This document shows positions 1 through 7,051 of a stretch of 41,927 bases of DNA, one piece after another. Position 1 is the stretch's first letter. Every line of letters begins with the position of its first letter. This DNA comes from Prado023 sp963798745 (lineage in GTDB: Bacteria; Actinomycetota; Actinomycetes; S36-B12; CAIYMF01), in contig CAWCUF010000008.1 in the NCBI GenBank assembly GCA_963798745.1, positions 1 through 41,927 on the forward strand. The letters are read 5' to 3'. The position numbers were made by a program, and so were the translations under genes. The notes under the pieces are model-generated. The model was not told the origin of the DNA. It saw only the letters and a list, made by a program, of their open reading frames with translations, and searched no databases.

Positions 1-32
1 AGGCCAGTCCCCGGTTTCCCGGAAACTGGCCT
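1..32 (-). terminator. Hairpin downstream of tRNA-fMet
   Basis: The 8-nt arms at 1-8 and 25-32 (AGGCCAGT and ACTGGCCT) are perfect inverted repeats. The interior also pairs partly (GGTTTCC against GGAAAC). It lies 17 nt past the 3' end of the minus-strand tRNA, as an intrinsic terminator should. Any U-tract would fall before base 1 and cannot be seen. Confidence 0.6.
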
Positions 33-49
33 CTGACCTGCTACGACAC

Positions 50-126
50 TGGTAGCGGGGGCAGGATTTGAACCTGCGACCTCTGGGTTATGAGCCCAGC
101 GAGCTACCGAGCTGCTCCACCCCGCG
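50..126 (-). tRNA. tRNA-fMet(CAT), initiator
   Basis: On the minus strand the gene is a 77-nt cloverleaf with anticodon CAT. The acceptor arms are CGCGGGG and CCCCGCT, so position 1 (C) and position 72 (U) do not pair. A mismatched 1-72 pair, together with three consecutive G:C pairs below the anticodon loop (GGG CTCATAA CCC), marks an initiator rather than an elongator tRNA. The T arm is GCAGG TTCAAAT CCTGC. CCA is encoded: its terminal A corresponds to base 50. It appears to be transcribed alone and is followed by a hairpin. Confidence 0.96.
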
Positions 127-339
127 TCGGTTGCTCCAGTGTAGGTCAGCCCGGGACTACCGACCAAATCGAGGCGGCTCACCACCTCGAACCCCCGACC
201 CGACCACCACTTCTACCCACGCCGCCAGCACTCATCCGGGACCAAAGTCCTACCAACGGTGTAATTACGACGGTGCACGACGCTGGCCCGGGGGCAGGCA
301 CGTCCCTCACCTCGGGCCGATCCCGCCATCGGCCCGGGA

Positions 340-345
340 TACCGT
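340..345 (+). promoter_or_regulatory. -10 hexamer TACCGT for the GDSL gene
   Basis: TACCGT ends 6 nt before the GTG at 352. There is no purine-rich ribosome binding site in between. This fits a leaderless transcript that starts at the GTG. No clear -35 is seen. Confidence 0.4.
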
Positions 346-351
346 TGCGCG

Positions 352-1155
352 GTGACCCTCATGGTGAGCCTCGGCGACTCCTTCACCGAAGGCATGTGCG
401 ATTCCGACCGACCCGACGGAAGGCACCTGGGCTGGGCCGACCGGGTCGCCGAGGGCCTGGCTGCCGCGGACCAGCCCGAGCTGCCCGCACCCGTCCGCTA
501 CGCCAACCTCGCGGTGCGCGGCAAGCTGCTCGACCAGGTCGTCACCGAACAGGTTGGCCCCGCAATCGCCATGGGTCCCGACCTCATCACCTTCCACGCC
601 GGCCCCAACGACGTGTTGCGGCCAGGCACCGACCAAGCTGCCCTGATGGCCCGATACGAGGCTGCCGTCGAGCGCCTGCTGGCCACCGGCGCCCAACTGG
701 TCCTGTTCACCTCACTGACACGCGCAGGGGGCAGCGGGCAGTTCGCGGACCGACTCGAGGCGCGGTTCACCGCGTTCAACGACGCGATCCGCGACGTGGC
801 CGCGCGCCGCTGCTGCCTGCTGGTCGACGACGAGGCAGTCACCGCCCTCACCGACCGACGCTTCTGGGCCGTGGACCGACTGCACCTCAACGAACTCGGC
901 CACGCCCGGGTCGCGGCCAACGTGCTGGCCACCCTCGGGGTCACCGATCCCCAGATACTCGGCGGCCCCATGGGCTGGTGGACCGAGCCGCTGCCCGCGC
1001 CGCCCCCGGCCGACCGCCGCGCAGCCCTGGCCGCGGACGCCGCCTGGATGCACCAACACCTGCTGCCCTGGGTGGGCCGCCGGCTGCGCGGTCGTTCCAG
1101 CGGCGACGGTATGCGCGCCAAGGATGTGCACCCACGCCCGGTGGCACCGACCTGA
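352..1155 (+). CDS. SGNH/GDSL-family esterase/lipase
   Basis: A 267-residue hydrolase of the SGNH fold, likely acting on ester bonds of lipids, acylated sugars or similar small substrates. All four SGNH blocks are visible: GDSF with nucleophile Ser10, Gly57 in AVRGK, Asn86 in GPND, and the Asp175-His178 pair in DRLHL. No signal peptide or membrane segment is seen, so it is probably cytoplasmic. The GTG at 352 was chosen because a -10 hexamer sits 6 nt upstream (leaderless). An in-frame ATG at 361 (MVSLGDSF) is a reasonable alternative and would lose nothing essential. The SDR gene follows 85 nt later on the same strand. The actual substrate cannot be read from the sequence. Confidence 0.88.
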   Translation: MTLMVSLGDSFTEGMCDSDRPDGRHLGWADRVAEGLAAADQPELPAPVRYANLAVRGKLLDQVVTEQVGPAIAMGPDLITFHAGPNDVLRPGTDQAALMARYEAAVERLLATGAQLVLFTSLTRAGGSGQFADRLEARFTAFNDAIRDVAARRCCLLVDDEAVTALTDRRFWAVDRLHLNELGHARVAANVLATLGVTDPQILGGPMGWWTEPLPAPPPADRRAALAADAAWMHQHLLPWVGRRLRGRSSGDGMRAKDVHPRPVAPT

Positions 1156-1240
1156 CACCCCGGCCCGCCCGGGGGACTAGCGTGGTCGCCACTGCCCGGG
1201 ACCACATCCCCGGACCCACCCCGACCCTGCGGAGGACCGC

Positions 1241-1993
1241 ATGCCCACCACCCTGATCACCGGCGCGAGCTCCGGCCTCGGCGCCGAGATGGCCCGGCAG
1301 TTCGCTGACCTCGGCCACGACCTGGGCCTGGCCGCCCGCCGCATCGAGCGCCTCGAGGAGTTGCGCGCCGAGATCCTGGCCGTCCACCCCGACCGCCGCA
1401 TCGAGATCGCCGCCCTGGACGTCAACGACGACGATGCCGTGTTCGAGGTGTTCCGCGGATTCGCGACCGACTTCGGCACCGTTGACCGGATCATCCTCAA
1501 CGCCGGCCTGGGCAAGGGCGCCCGGATCGGCTCCGGCAAGTACTACGCCAACCGGCAGACCGCGATGACCAACTTCGTCGCCGTCCTCTGCCAGGCGGAA
1601 GCCGCCATGGAGATCTTCCGCGCCCAGAAGCGCGGGCACCTGGTCTTCATCTCCTCCATGTCGGCCATGCGCGGCATGCCCAAGGCGATGACCGTCTACG
1701 CCGCGACCAAGGCCGGCGTCGCGCACCTGGCCGAGGGCCTGCGCAGCGAGCTGGAGGCCACCGCGGACCTCGACATCCGCATCTCCACGATCTATCCGGG
1801 CTACATCCGCTCGGAGATGAACGAGTATGTGGAGAGCGCCCCGTTCATGGTCGACACCGAGACCGGCGTGCGCGCGATGGTCGACGCCATCGAGAAGGAG
1901 AAGGCCGACGCACGCGTCCCGAGCTGGCCGTGGTGGCCGATGGGCACCGCGATGCGCTTCGCGCCCCTGGGGGTCGTGCGCAAGATGATGTGA
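1241..1993 (+). CDS. SDR-family oxidoreductase
   Basis: A 250-residue classical short-chain dehydrogenase/reductase using NAD(H) or NADP(H). The Rossmann glycine motif TGASSGLG is at residues 7-14 and NAG at 87-89. The catalytic set is Ser138/139, Tyr153 and Lys157 (YAATK). Arg33/Arg34 after the second beta strand favour NADP(H), which is an inference. Length is normal for the family. The ATG is preceded by a GGAGG ribosome binding site, and an upstream TAGCGT near 1178 could be the -10. The substrate is unknown; the nearest genes are an esterase and, convergently, DUF3037. A strong palindrome follows the stop codon. Confidence 0.9.
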   Translation: MPTTLITGASSGLGAEMARQFADLGHDLGLAARRIERLEELRAEILAVHPDRRIEIAALDVNDDDAVFEVFRGFATDFGTVDRIILNAGLGKGARIGSGKYYANRQTAMTNFVAVLCQAEAAMEIFRAQKRGHLVFISSMSAMRGMPKAMTVYAATKAGVAHLAEGLRSELEATADLDIRISTIYPGYIRSEMNEYVESAPFMVDTETGVRAMVDAIEKEKADARVPSWPWWPMGTAMRFAPLGVVRKMM

Positions 1994-1998
1994 CCTGT

Positions 1999-2051
1999 CG
2001 TTGGTGTGCACGGAACCGACCTGTCAGTTGTCGATTCCGTGCACACCAACG
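1999..2051. terminator. Perfect 17-bp inverted repeat between convergent genes
   Basis: Arms at 1999-2015 and 2035-2051 are exact reverse complements. The 19-nt loop contains a further CGAC/GTCG pair. It lies between the SDR stop (1993) and the DUF3037 stop (2068), so it probably ends transcription in both directions. No T-tract follows either arm, which is common in high-GC actinobacteria. Confidence 0.75.
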
Positions 2052-2067
2052 AGGGGCCGAAGACCTC

Positions 2068-2448
2068 TCAGCCGAGCATCTTCGTGGCGATCCGCGCCAG
2101 TTCCGCCGCAGGATCGCGTGTGACGCCGGTGTGTATCGGGCCGGGCTGGATGACCACGCTGCGGGGAGCCGTCAGCCAGCGGAACCGTCGGCCCGGATCG
2201 CCCTGGCCGGCTTCCCCAGCTGCCGAGTTGCCCAGTGCGACGTCGCGCGCGGAGGTCAGGGCCGCAGCGATCGCGTCCAGGTCGGCCTCAGGCCAGAGCG
2301 CGCGCACCGGGCCCAGCTCGGCCCGCACGTCCACCCCGAGGAACGCCGCCTGCTGGCAGTAGAGCAGTACCGCCCCGTTGACGAACTCCCCACGGTCGAC
2401 CCGGGGAACGATCCGCAGGACCGCGTACTCGAACGCCATCGCGGTCAC
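2068..2448 (-). CDS. DUF3037 family protein
   Basis: A 126-residue protein that I recognise as DUF3037 (pattern FEYAVLRIVPRVDRGEFVNGA near the N terminus). The family has no assigned biochemical function. There is no signal peptide or membrane segment. The GTG at 2448 overlaps the TGA of the upstream kinase (GTGA), with GAGGTGG at a good distance, so translation is coupled. An in-frame ATG at 2439 is the alternative start. DUF3037 genes are, to my recollection, commonly next to HipA-like kinases, as here. A partner or substrate role for the kinase is therefore the obvious inference, but it is untested. Confidence 0.85.
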   Translation of the reverse strand: MTAMAFEYAVLRIVPRVDRGEFVNGAVLLYCQQAAFLGVDVRAELGPVRALWPEADLDAIAAALTSARDVALGNSAAGEAGQGDPGRRFRWLTAPRSVVIQPGPIHTGVTRDPAAELARIATKMLG

Positions 2449-3419
2449 GGCGCCACCTCGTCGTCCACGGGGACACCCGCAGCCTCTGCATCTCCCGAAG
2501 GGGTCGCGACCGAGGGCCGCGTCTCCGGCCGCGGGGAGTCGACGACTGCGGGACCCACCCGCAGCTCGGGGATCCAGTCCGGCGGACCGCCGCTGGCGCG
2601 CGCAGGCACCCGATGACCCCGATCGTCACGCGCCGGCCCGCGCGCGACAGCCTCGGCCAGGGCCGGCACCCACACCTCGCGCGCCGCGAGCCGCGCCAGC
2701 AGGAACTCCCGGTACGCCGCACGCACCGCCGCCTGCCCTCCCCACGCGAGGCCATCGGCCTCGAGCCACTCCGCAGGCACCGCCCCCACCGCAGCATCCA
2801 CCAGTGCCGGCCAGTCGAGTTGCGCAGCCGCGGCATCGGCCGCCGCCACGTCCGGCCGGCACTCGAGCAGCGCGTGGTCGGCCACCGCGTACGCCCGCTG
2901 CGCGAAGGACCGCACCTGGTCGTAGCGCCTGGGTACCCACGCGTGGTGGAACGTCAGCGCCGCACCGTGGTCGATCAGGTGCAGCGCCCGGTGCCAGAGC
3001 AGCAGGTTCGGGTTGCGCCACGTCCGGTCCACGTTGTTGACCAGCGCGTCGAGCCAGACGATCCGCCCGGCCAGAGCAGCGTCCACCGCCGGCATCGGCC
3101 CCACGTCCAGCGCACCGGGCAGGAAGTCGATCCCGAGGTTCATGCCCACGGAGGCCCGCAACAGGTGCTGCACCTCCTGATCCGGCTCCGCCGGCGCCAA
3201 CTGCGCCGACACGGCCACCGGCGTCCACCGCGGCACCCGCAGCCCCAGCCCCGCGGCGAGCTGCGCGCAGATCACCTCGGCCACGAGTGCGCGCGGCCCC
3301 TGGCCGGCCCCGGTGAACTTCACGACGTACATCCCGAGGTCGTCGGCCTCCATCAGCCCCGGCAGCGACCCACCCTCGCGCAGCGGCGTGACGTACCGCG
3401 TCGCGCGCACCGGTTCCAT
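2445..3419 (-). CDS. HipA-like (HipA_2) protein kinase
   Basis: A 324-residue Ser/Thr-kinase-fold protein related to HipA but shorter and without the N-terminal HipA subdomain. Visible kinase landmarks are VVKF (ATP-binding Lys) near residue 32, a following Glu in AEVICAQ, a catalytic loop NNVDRTWRNPN, and IDHGAAL supplying the second metal Asp. These suggest an active enzyme. No HipB-type DNA-binding antitoxin gene is adjacent; the coupled downstream gene is DUF3037 instead. The ATG at 3419 was chosen because TACCCT sits exactly 6 nt upstream, implying leaderless mRNA. The frame is open further upstream but reads as arginine/proline-rich noise. The last ~60 residues are low complexity. Confidence 0.85.
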   Translation of the reverse strand: MEPVRATRYVTPLREGGSLPGLMEADDLGMYVVKFTGAGQGPRALVAEVICAQLAAGLGLRVPRWTPVAVSAQLAPAEPDQEVQHLLRASVGMNLGIDFLPGALDVGPMPAVDAALAGRIVWLDALVNNVDRTWRNPNLLLWHRALHLIDHGAALTFHHAWVPRRYDQVRSFAQRAYAVADHALLECRPDVAAADAAAAQLDWPALVDAAVGAVPAEWLEADGLAWGGQAAVRAAYREFLLARLAAREVWVPALAEAVARGPARDDRGHRVPARASGGPPDWIPELRVGPAVVDSPRPETRPSVATPSGDAEAAGVPVDDEVAP

Positions 3420-3425
3420 GGCCTC

Positions 3426-3431
3426 AGGGTA
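3426..3431 (-). promoter_or_regulatory. -10 hexamer TACCCT for the HipA-like kinase
   Basis: On the minus strand TACCCT is followed by six bases and then the ATG at 3419. There is no Shine-Dalgarno, so transcription probably starts at the A of ATG. Confidence 0.5.
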
Positions 3432-3511
3432 GGGCCGCCGCACGTCGCCCACTCGACGCAGCCCGCCGCCCACCTGCCGAACGCACCCACCGCGCACCAG
3501 CTGTTCAGGGC

Positions 3512-3517
3512 TAGGCT
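3512..3517 (+). promoter_or_regulatory. Candidate -10 TAGGCT for the alpha/beta hydrolase operon
   Basis: TAGGCT lies in the 131-bp gap between divergent genes. The predicted start point near 3524 would leave a leader of about 27 nt that contains the GGAGGAG ribosome binding site of the gene at 3551. Confidence 0.35.
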
Positions 3518-3550
3518 CAGCCCCGCCACCACGACCGGAGGAGCTGCCGG

Positions 3551-4339
3551 ATGACCCCCCTGCCTGCACTGCTCCTGCTGCACGGCCTGGGCGACGACGG
3601 TGCCTGCTGGGGCCCGTTCGTCGCCCGCCTGCGCCGCCGCGAGGGATTGGCCGATCTCCAGGTGCGAACCCCCGACGCCCCGGCGCATGGCGGGCGAATC
3701 GCCGCACCCGGGCAGTCGCTGGCCTGGCCGGACCTGCTGGCCGACGCCGTGGCCAACGCCGAGGAGCTGGTCGCCCGATCGGGGCGCCCCCTCGTGTGCG
3801 CGGGGCACTCGATGGGCTCGATCATGGCCCTGGGCGTCACGGCTGCCCGACCGGACCTGGTCGCGGCAACCTTCCTCGAGGACCCGCCACTGGGCGGTGG
3901 ACCCCCACCCGGCGTCGATCCCGATCCCAGCGCACCGATCGAGCTGACCGGGTTCCGCGAATGGTTCACCGAACTGCAGGCGATGCCCCCCGACCAACTC
4001 GTCGCCGAGGCTCGCGCGGAGCATCCGAGCTGGGACGCCGACGAGTACGAGCCGTGGGCACGGGCGAAGCAGTCCGTCGACCTGGCCGCGTTCGCCCGCC
4101 CCTTGGTGTTCATCCACTCCGCGATCGCGCAACTCCTGCGCGAAGCCCACCCACCCGTCATCGTCGTAGCCGGCGATCCCGAGCTCGGCGGGGCCCTCAG
4201 CACCGGTGCCGGCGAACAGCTCGCACGCCAGCCCGGCTGGACGGTGCATCGGCTCCGAGCGGGCCATGACGTGCGTCGCGATGACCCGCAGGCCACCGCC
4301 GACCTGCTGGCCGACCTCATCCGCTCGGTGGCGACGTGA
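3551..4339 (+). CDS. Alpha/beta-fold hydrolase
   Basis: A 262-residue cytoplasmic alpha/beta hydrolase. The oxyanion-side motif LLHGLGDDG is near residue 10, the nucleophile elbow GHSMG carries Ser87, and the catalytic His is 239 (RAGHDV). An Asp in VAGDPEL, about 30 residues earlier, is a plausible acid. A lid-like insertion lies between about residues 115 and 180. The substrate cannot be predicted. GGAGGAG precedes the ATG. The stop codon overlaps the GTG of the downstream EamA transporter, so the two form an operon. Confidence 0.85.
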   Translation: MTPLPALLLLHGLGDDGACWGPFVARLRRREGLADLQVRTPDAPAHGGRIAAPGQSLAWPDLLADAVANAEELVARSGRPLVCAGHSMGSIMALGVTAARPDLVAATFLEDPPLGGGPPPGVDPDPSAPIELTGFREWFTELQAMPPDQLVAEARAEHPSWDADEYEPWARAKQSVDLAAFARPLVFIHSAIAQLLREAHPPVIVVAGDPELGGALSTGAGEQLARQPGWTVHRLRAGHDVRRDDPQATADLLADLIRSVAT

Positions 4340-5424
4340 GCCATGGCCACCTCACCCCGGGTCCACCCGATGCCCTGACCGGGGTCCCTACCCCTCCGCT
4401 GAGCCCCGCCGAGTCGGCGGCCGCCCAGGCCGCTGACACCCCCACGGGCTCGACCGCGGCCGCGATCGGCACCGCCCCCACCCGGCCCGCCGACGCGAGC
4501 GCCCAACCCGGCTTCCACAAGCGGCCGGCGCTGGGCTACACGCTGTACCTGTGCGGCGCGCTGCTGTTCGGCATCAATGGCACGGTCAGCAAGGTCCTGC
4601 TCACCTCGGTCGACGACGCCGCCCGGGTCTCCCAGCTGCGCGTCACGGCCGCGTTCCTGATCCTGCTGGGCTTCGTCGCAGTGACCAATCCGCGCTCCCT
4701 GCCGCTGCGCCGCCACGAACTCGGCCCGGTCGCTGCCTACGGACTGCTGGGCGTGGCCATGACCCAGTGGCTGTTCTTCGTGGCCCTGACCCAGCTGCCC
4801 GTGGGCATCGCCCTGCTGATCGAGTTCACCGCCCCGATCATGGTCGTGCTCTGGGTGCGCTACGGCTGGCACCGACCGGTGCGCAACACCGTCTGGCTGG
4901 GCCTCGCGCTGGCGCTGGCCGGGCTGGCGATGGTGGCCCAGATCTGGGAAGGCCTGACCCTGAGCCCGCTGGGCGTGGCCGCGGCGTTCGGTGCGGCCAT
5001 GGCCCTGGCCATCTACTACCTGCTCGGCGAGACCGCGAGTGAGCACCGCGACCCGGTCTCCCTGACGCTCTGGGGCTTCGGCTTCGCCGCCCTGCTGTGG
5101 GCAGTGGTGCTGCCGTGGTGGCGCTTCCCGTGGGAGGCGCTCTCCGGTTCGGCGACCCCGCTGGGCGCCGGCACCGCGCAGGTGCCGCTGTGGGGGCTCG
5201 CCGGCTGGATGGTCGTCCTGGGGACCATCGCCCCGTTCTGGCTGGTGCTCGCTGCGATCCGGCACATCGGAGCCGCGGGCGCCAGCATCATCGGGATGAC
5301 CGAGCCGTTCGTGGCGTCCCTGGTGGCGTGGGCGGTGCTCGGCGAGGTCCTGACCCCACTGCAACTGCTCGGCGGAGCGGTGATCCTCTCCGGCGTGGTG
5401 ATCGCGGAGCGCGCCCGAGCCTGA
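4336..5424 (+). CDS. EamA/DMT-family transporter
   Basis: A 362-residue drug/metabolite-transporter protein with two EamA repeats and about ten membrane helices from residue ~60 onward. The second repeat ends with the typical EPFVASLVAWAVLGE stretch. The family exports amino acids, nucleobases or small metabolites by secondary transport; the cargo here is unknown. The first ~55 residues are an Ala/Pro/Thr-rich cytoplasmic extension unusual for the family. The GTG start overlaps the preceding stop (GTGA), with GGTGG just upstream, so it is translationally coupled to the hydrolase. Confidence 0.88.
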   Translation: MSHGHLTPGPPDALTGVPTPPLSPAESAAAQAADTPTGSTAAAIGTAPTRPADASAQPGFHKRPALGYTLYLCGALLFGINGTVSKVLLTSVDDAARVSQLRVTAAFLILLGFVAVTNPRSLPLRRHELGPVAAYGLLGVAMTQWLFFVALTQLPVGIALLIEFTAPIMVVLWVRYGWHRPVRNTVWLGLALALAGLAMVAQIWEGLTLSPLGVAAAFGAAMALAIYYLLGETASEHRDPVSLTLWGFGFAALLWAVVLPWWRFPWEALSGSATPLGAGTAQVPLWGLAGWMVVLGTIAPFWLVLAAIRHIGAAGASIIGMTEPFVASLVAWAVLGEVLTPLQLLGGAVILSGVVIAERARA

Positions 5425-5730
5425 CCACCGCCATCGCACGCTCGCTCCCCCACATCCGCTCCCCCACACCCGCTCCCCTACGCTCCACGCGCCGCCCACC
5501 CCCCCACCTCGGATTCATCCAACAATGCTGGTCGCCGGGCCAGTTCATCCAAGATCCCTGGGGCTCATCGACCTCGAACTTGGATGGATCGGCACAGGAC
5601 TGCGGGACGCGGGTGTGCGAGGACCGAGCGGCGGGAAGCACTGGAGAGCGGGCGGCGGAGCAGCGGGGGGGGCGGACAACGGGGGGGCGGCGAACGGGGA
5701 GCGACAGGGTGGCGAGCGGGGGCGCGCCCG
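5425..5730. other. Repeat-bearing gap between convergent genes
   Basis: A 306-bp gap without a credible gene. It holds a family A palindromic element (5512-5591). Flanking it are degenerate pieces resembling family B: ATCCGCTCCC at 5454-5463 and GAACGGGGAGCG near 5693-5704. The right part is a purine-rich G-run tract (about 5627-5725). Confidence 0.6.
5512..5591 (-). repeat. Family A three-box palindromic element, copy 1 (reverse)
   Basis: The boxes are ATCCAAC at 5518-5524, ATCCAAG at 5548-5554 and the inverted CTTGGAT at 5580-5586. The direct boxes are 30 nt apart start to start, and the inverted pair is separated by 25 nt. These are exactly the distances found in the four other copies in this window, although the spacer sequences differ. 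It is intergenic between two convergent gene ends. Confidence 0.8.
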
Positions 5731-6942
5731 TCAGTCGTCTTCGTCGAGCTCCTTCACGAACGCGCGCACAGCCTCGTCGTAGGCCTCCGGGTCGACGTTC
5801 CAGGACAGCACGTGGTCGGCGCCGGGAACCACCACGTAGGTGCCGTCGCGGCCGGCGCCCGCTCGCATCAGCCGATCATTGACCGGCTGCGGGACGGTCT
5901 TGTCCGCCGCGCCCTGGAAGGTCAGCAGCGGCAGGCCCTCCAGCCCAGGATCGTCGGTGTAGTCGATCGCCTTGAAGTCGACCCCGTACCGGAACGCCAC
6001 CGCGAGCCGCGCCACGTCCTCCAGCGATTCGGGGATGGCCAGGCCGCCGATCGGCAGCGTCCGGAACTCGGCCGCCTCGTCGATGACGTCCTGCAGGCTC
6101 GATGCCGGGGAGTCCAGGATCACCGCGTCCACCTGCCGGGCAAGCGCACCGCGTTCGAGGAAGCCGAGCGTGACAGCGCCACCGTGGCTGGTCCCGCCGA
6201 GCACGACCGTCGACGCCCGCTCGTCGAGCGCGTAGCGCACGGCAGCCTCCAACTCCTGCCACTCCGAGCGCCCGTAGGAGACCATCCCGTCCGCCGGGGC
6301 CGGGGCGCCCTCGTCGCCGGTGTAGGTGATGATCACGACCGTGTAGCCGGACTTGTGCAGCGGCCGGGCCATCCGCAGCATCTCCGAGCGCGACGCGCCC
6401 TTGCCGTGCGTGAGGATCGCCCACTTGCCGTCGTCGCGCGCCGACTTCTTCGCATCGATCTGCCACGCGGGGAAGGTCCGCCCGTCCAGGGTGACGATGT
6501 CCACGTCCGTGGCGTCCAGGCCGGCCTGCTCGGGGTCCAGCCACACGTCACGGGTCAGTCCGTAGCGGTCACCGATCCGCGGGTTGTCCCCGATGACCTC
6601 GATGACCGGGCGCGTCTTGTCCCCGTCGCGGTCGCGGATCGCGGGGCCGACCACCACCAGGGACTCCCCGATGACCAGGCTCATCTGCGAGGAGTCGAAC
6701 TTCGTCTCGGCCCGGAACTCCTCGTCGGGGCGGATCGTCACCAGCATCCGCTCGCCGGTGGCGTCCACCGCGGTCACGTTGCCGGTCTGCAGGCTGGCCG
6801 GATCGTAGGGCTCGGACTTGAGCGCGTCGGCGTAGACCTGGCTGGAGAAGAACCAGCCGCCGCCGAGGTAGAACACCCCGAGCAGCGCGATCACCCCGAA
6901 GAGGATCACCCACGGCCACTTGCGTCGTCGGGCACCGGACAT
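5731..6942 (-). CDS. Membrane-anchored alpha/beta hydrolase
   Basis: A 403-residue protein with one N-terminal membrane helix (residues ~11-29) after a basic MSGARRRKW start. The rest should face outside: a ~130-residue N-terminal region of beta character, then an alpha/beta hydrolase domain. The nucleophile Ser252 is in GTSHGG, with acid Asp347 (GAADKTVP) and catalytic His377 (GADHVLSW). It resembles the serine aminopeptidase/BAAT-like hydrolases; the substrate is unknown. The start is supported by GGGAGG nine bases upstream. The gene lies downstream of an APC permease with about 110 bp between them, and that gap contains repeated CGGGACG motifs. Confidence 0.85.
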   Translation of the reverse strand: MSGARRRKWPWVILFGVIALLGVFYLGGGWFFSSQVYADALKSEPYDPASLQTGNVTAVDATGERMLVTIRPDEEFRAETKFDSSQMSLVIGESLVVVGPAIRDRDGDKTRPVIEVIGDNPRIGDRYGLTRDVWLDPEQAGLDATDVDIVTLDGRTFPAWQIDAKKSARDDGKWAILTHGKGASRSEMLRMARPLHKSGYTVVIITYTGDEGAPAPADGMVSYGRSEWQELEAAVRYALDERASTVVLGGTSHGGAVTLGFLERGALARQVDAVILDSPASSLQDVIDEAAEFRTLPIGGLAIPESLEDVARLAVAFRYGVDFKAIDYTDDPGLEGLPLLTFQGAADKTVPQPVNDRLMRAGAGRDGTYVVVPGADHVLSWNVDPEAYDEAVRAFVKELDEDD

Positions 6943-6961
6943 GGGAGATAGCCTCCCAGAT

Positions 6962-7036
6962 CGGGACGATCCTGTCAGAGGAGCGTCCCGACGCCCGGCA
7001 GTCGGGCGTCCCAGTTCGGGACGATTCAGAGGAGCG
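6962..7036. promoter_or_regulatory. CGGGACG/CGTCCCG box cluster upstream of the hydrolase
   Basis: CGGGACG occurs at 6962-6968 and 7018-7024. Its complement CGTCCCG occurs at 6984-6990, with a near copy CGTCCCA at 7007-7013. The wider words TCGGGACGAT and CAGAGGAGCG are both repeated directly with a shift of about 50-56 bp. The cluster lies just upstream of the hydrolase start, so it may be an operator array. Confidence 0.4.
6990..7010 (-). terminator. Short hairpin after the APC permease
   Basis: The arms GACGCCCG (6990-6997) and CGGGCGTC (7003-7010) are perfect complements with a 5-nt loop. It lies about 40 bp past the permease stop on the minus strand. There is no T-tract. Confidence 0.5.
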
Positions 7037-7051
7037 CCAGTGCTCGGGGTG

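Noticed and set aside
3517..5499. A 660-codon minus-strand open frame opposite the alpha/beta hydrolase and EamA genes
   Set aside because: No start signal and no domain. The plus-strand genes have full motifs and coupled starts.
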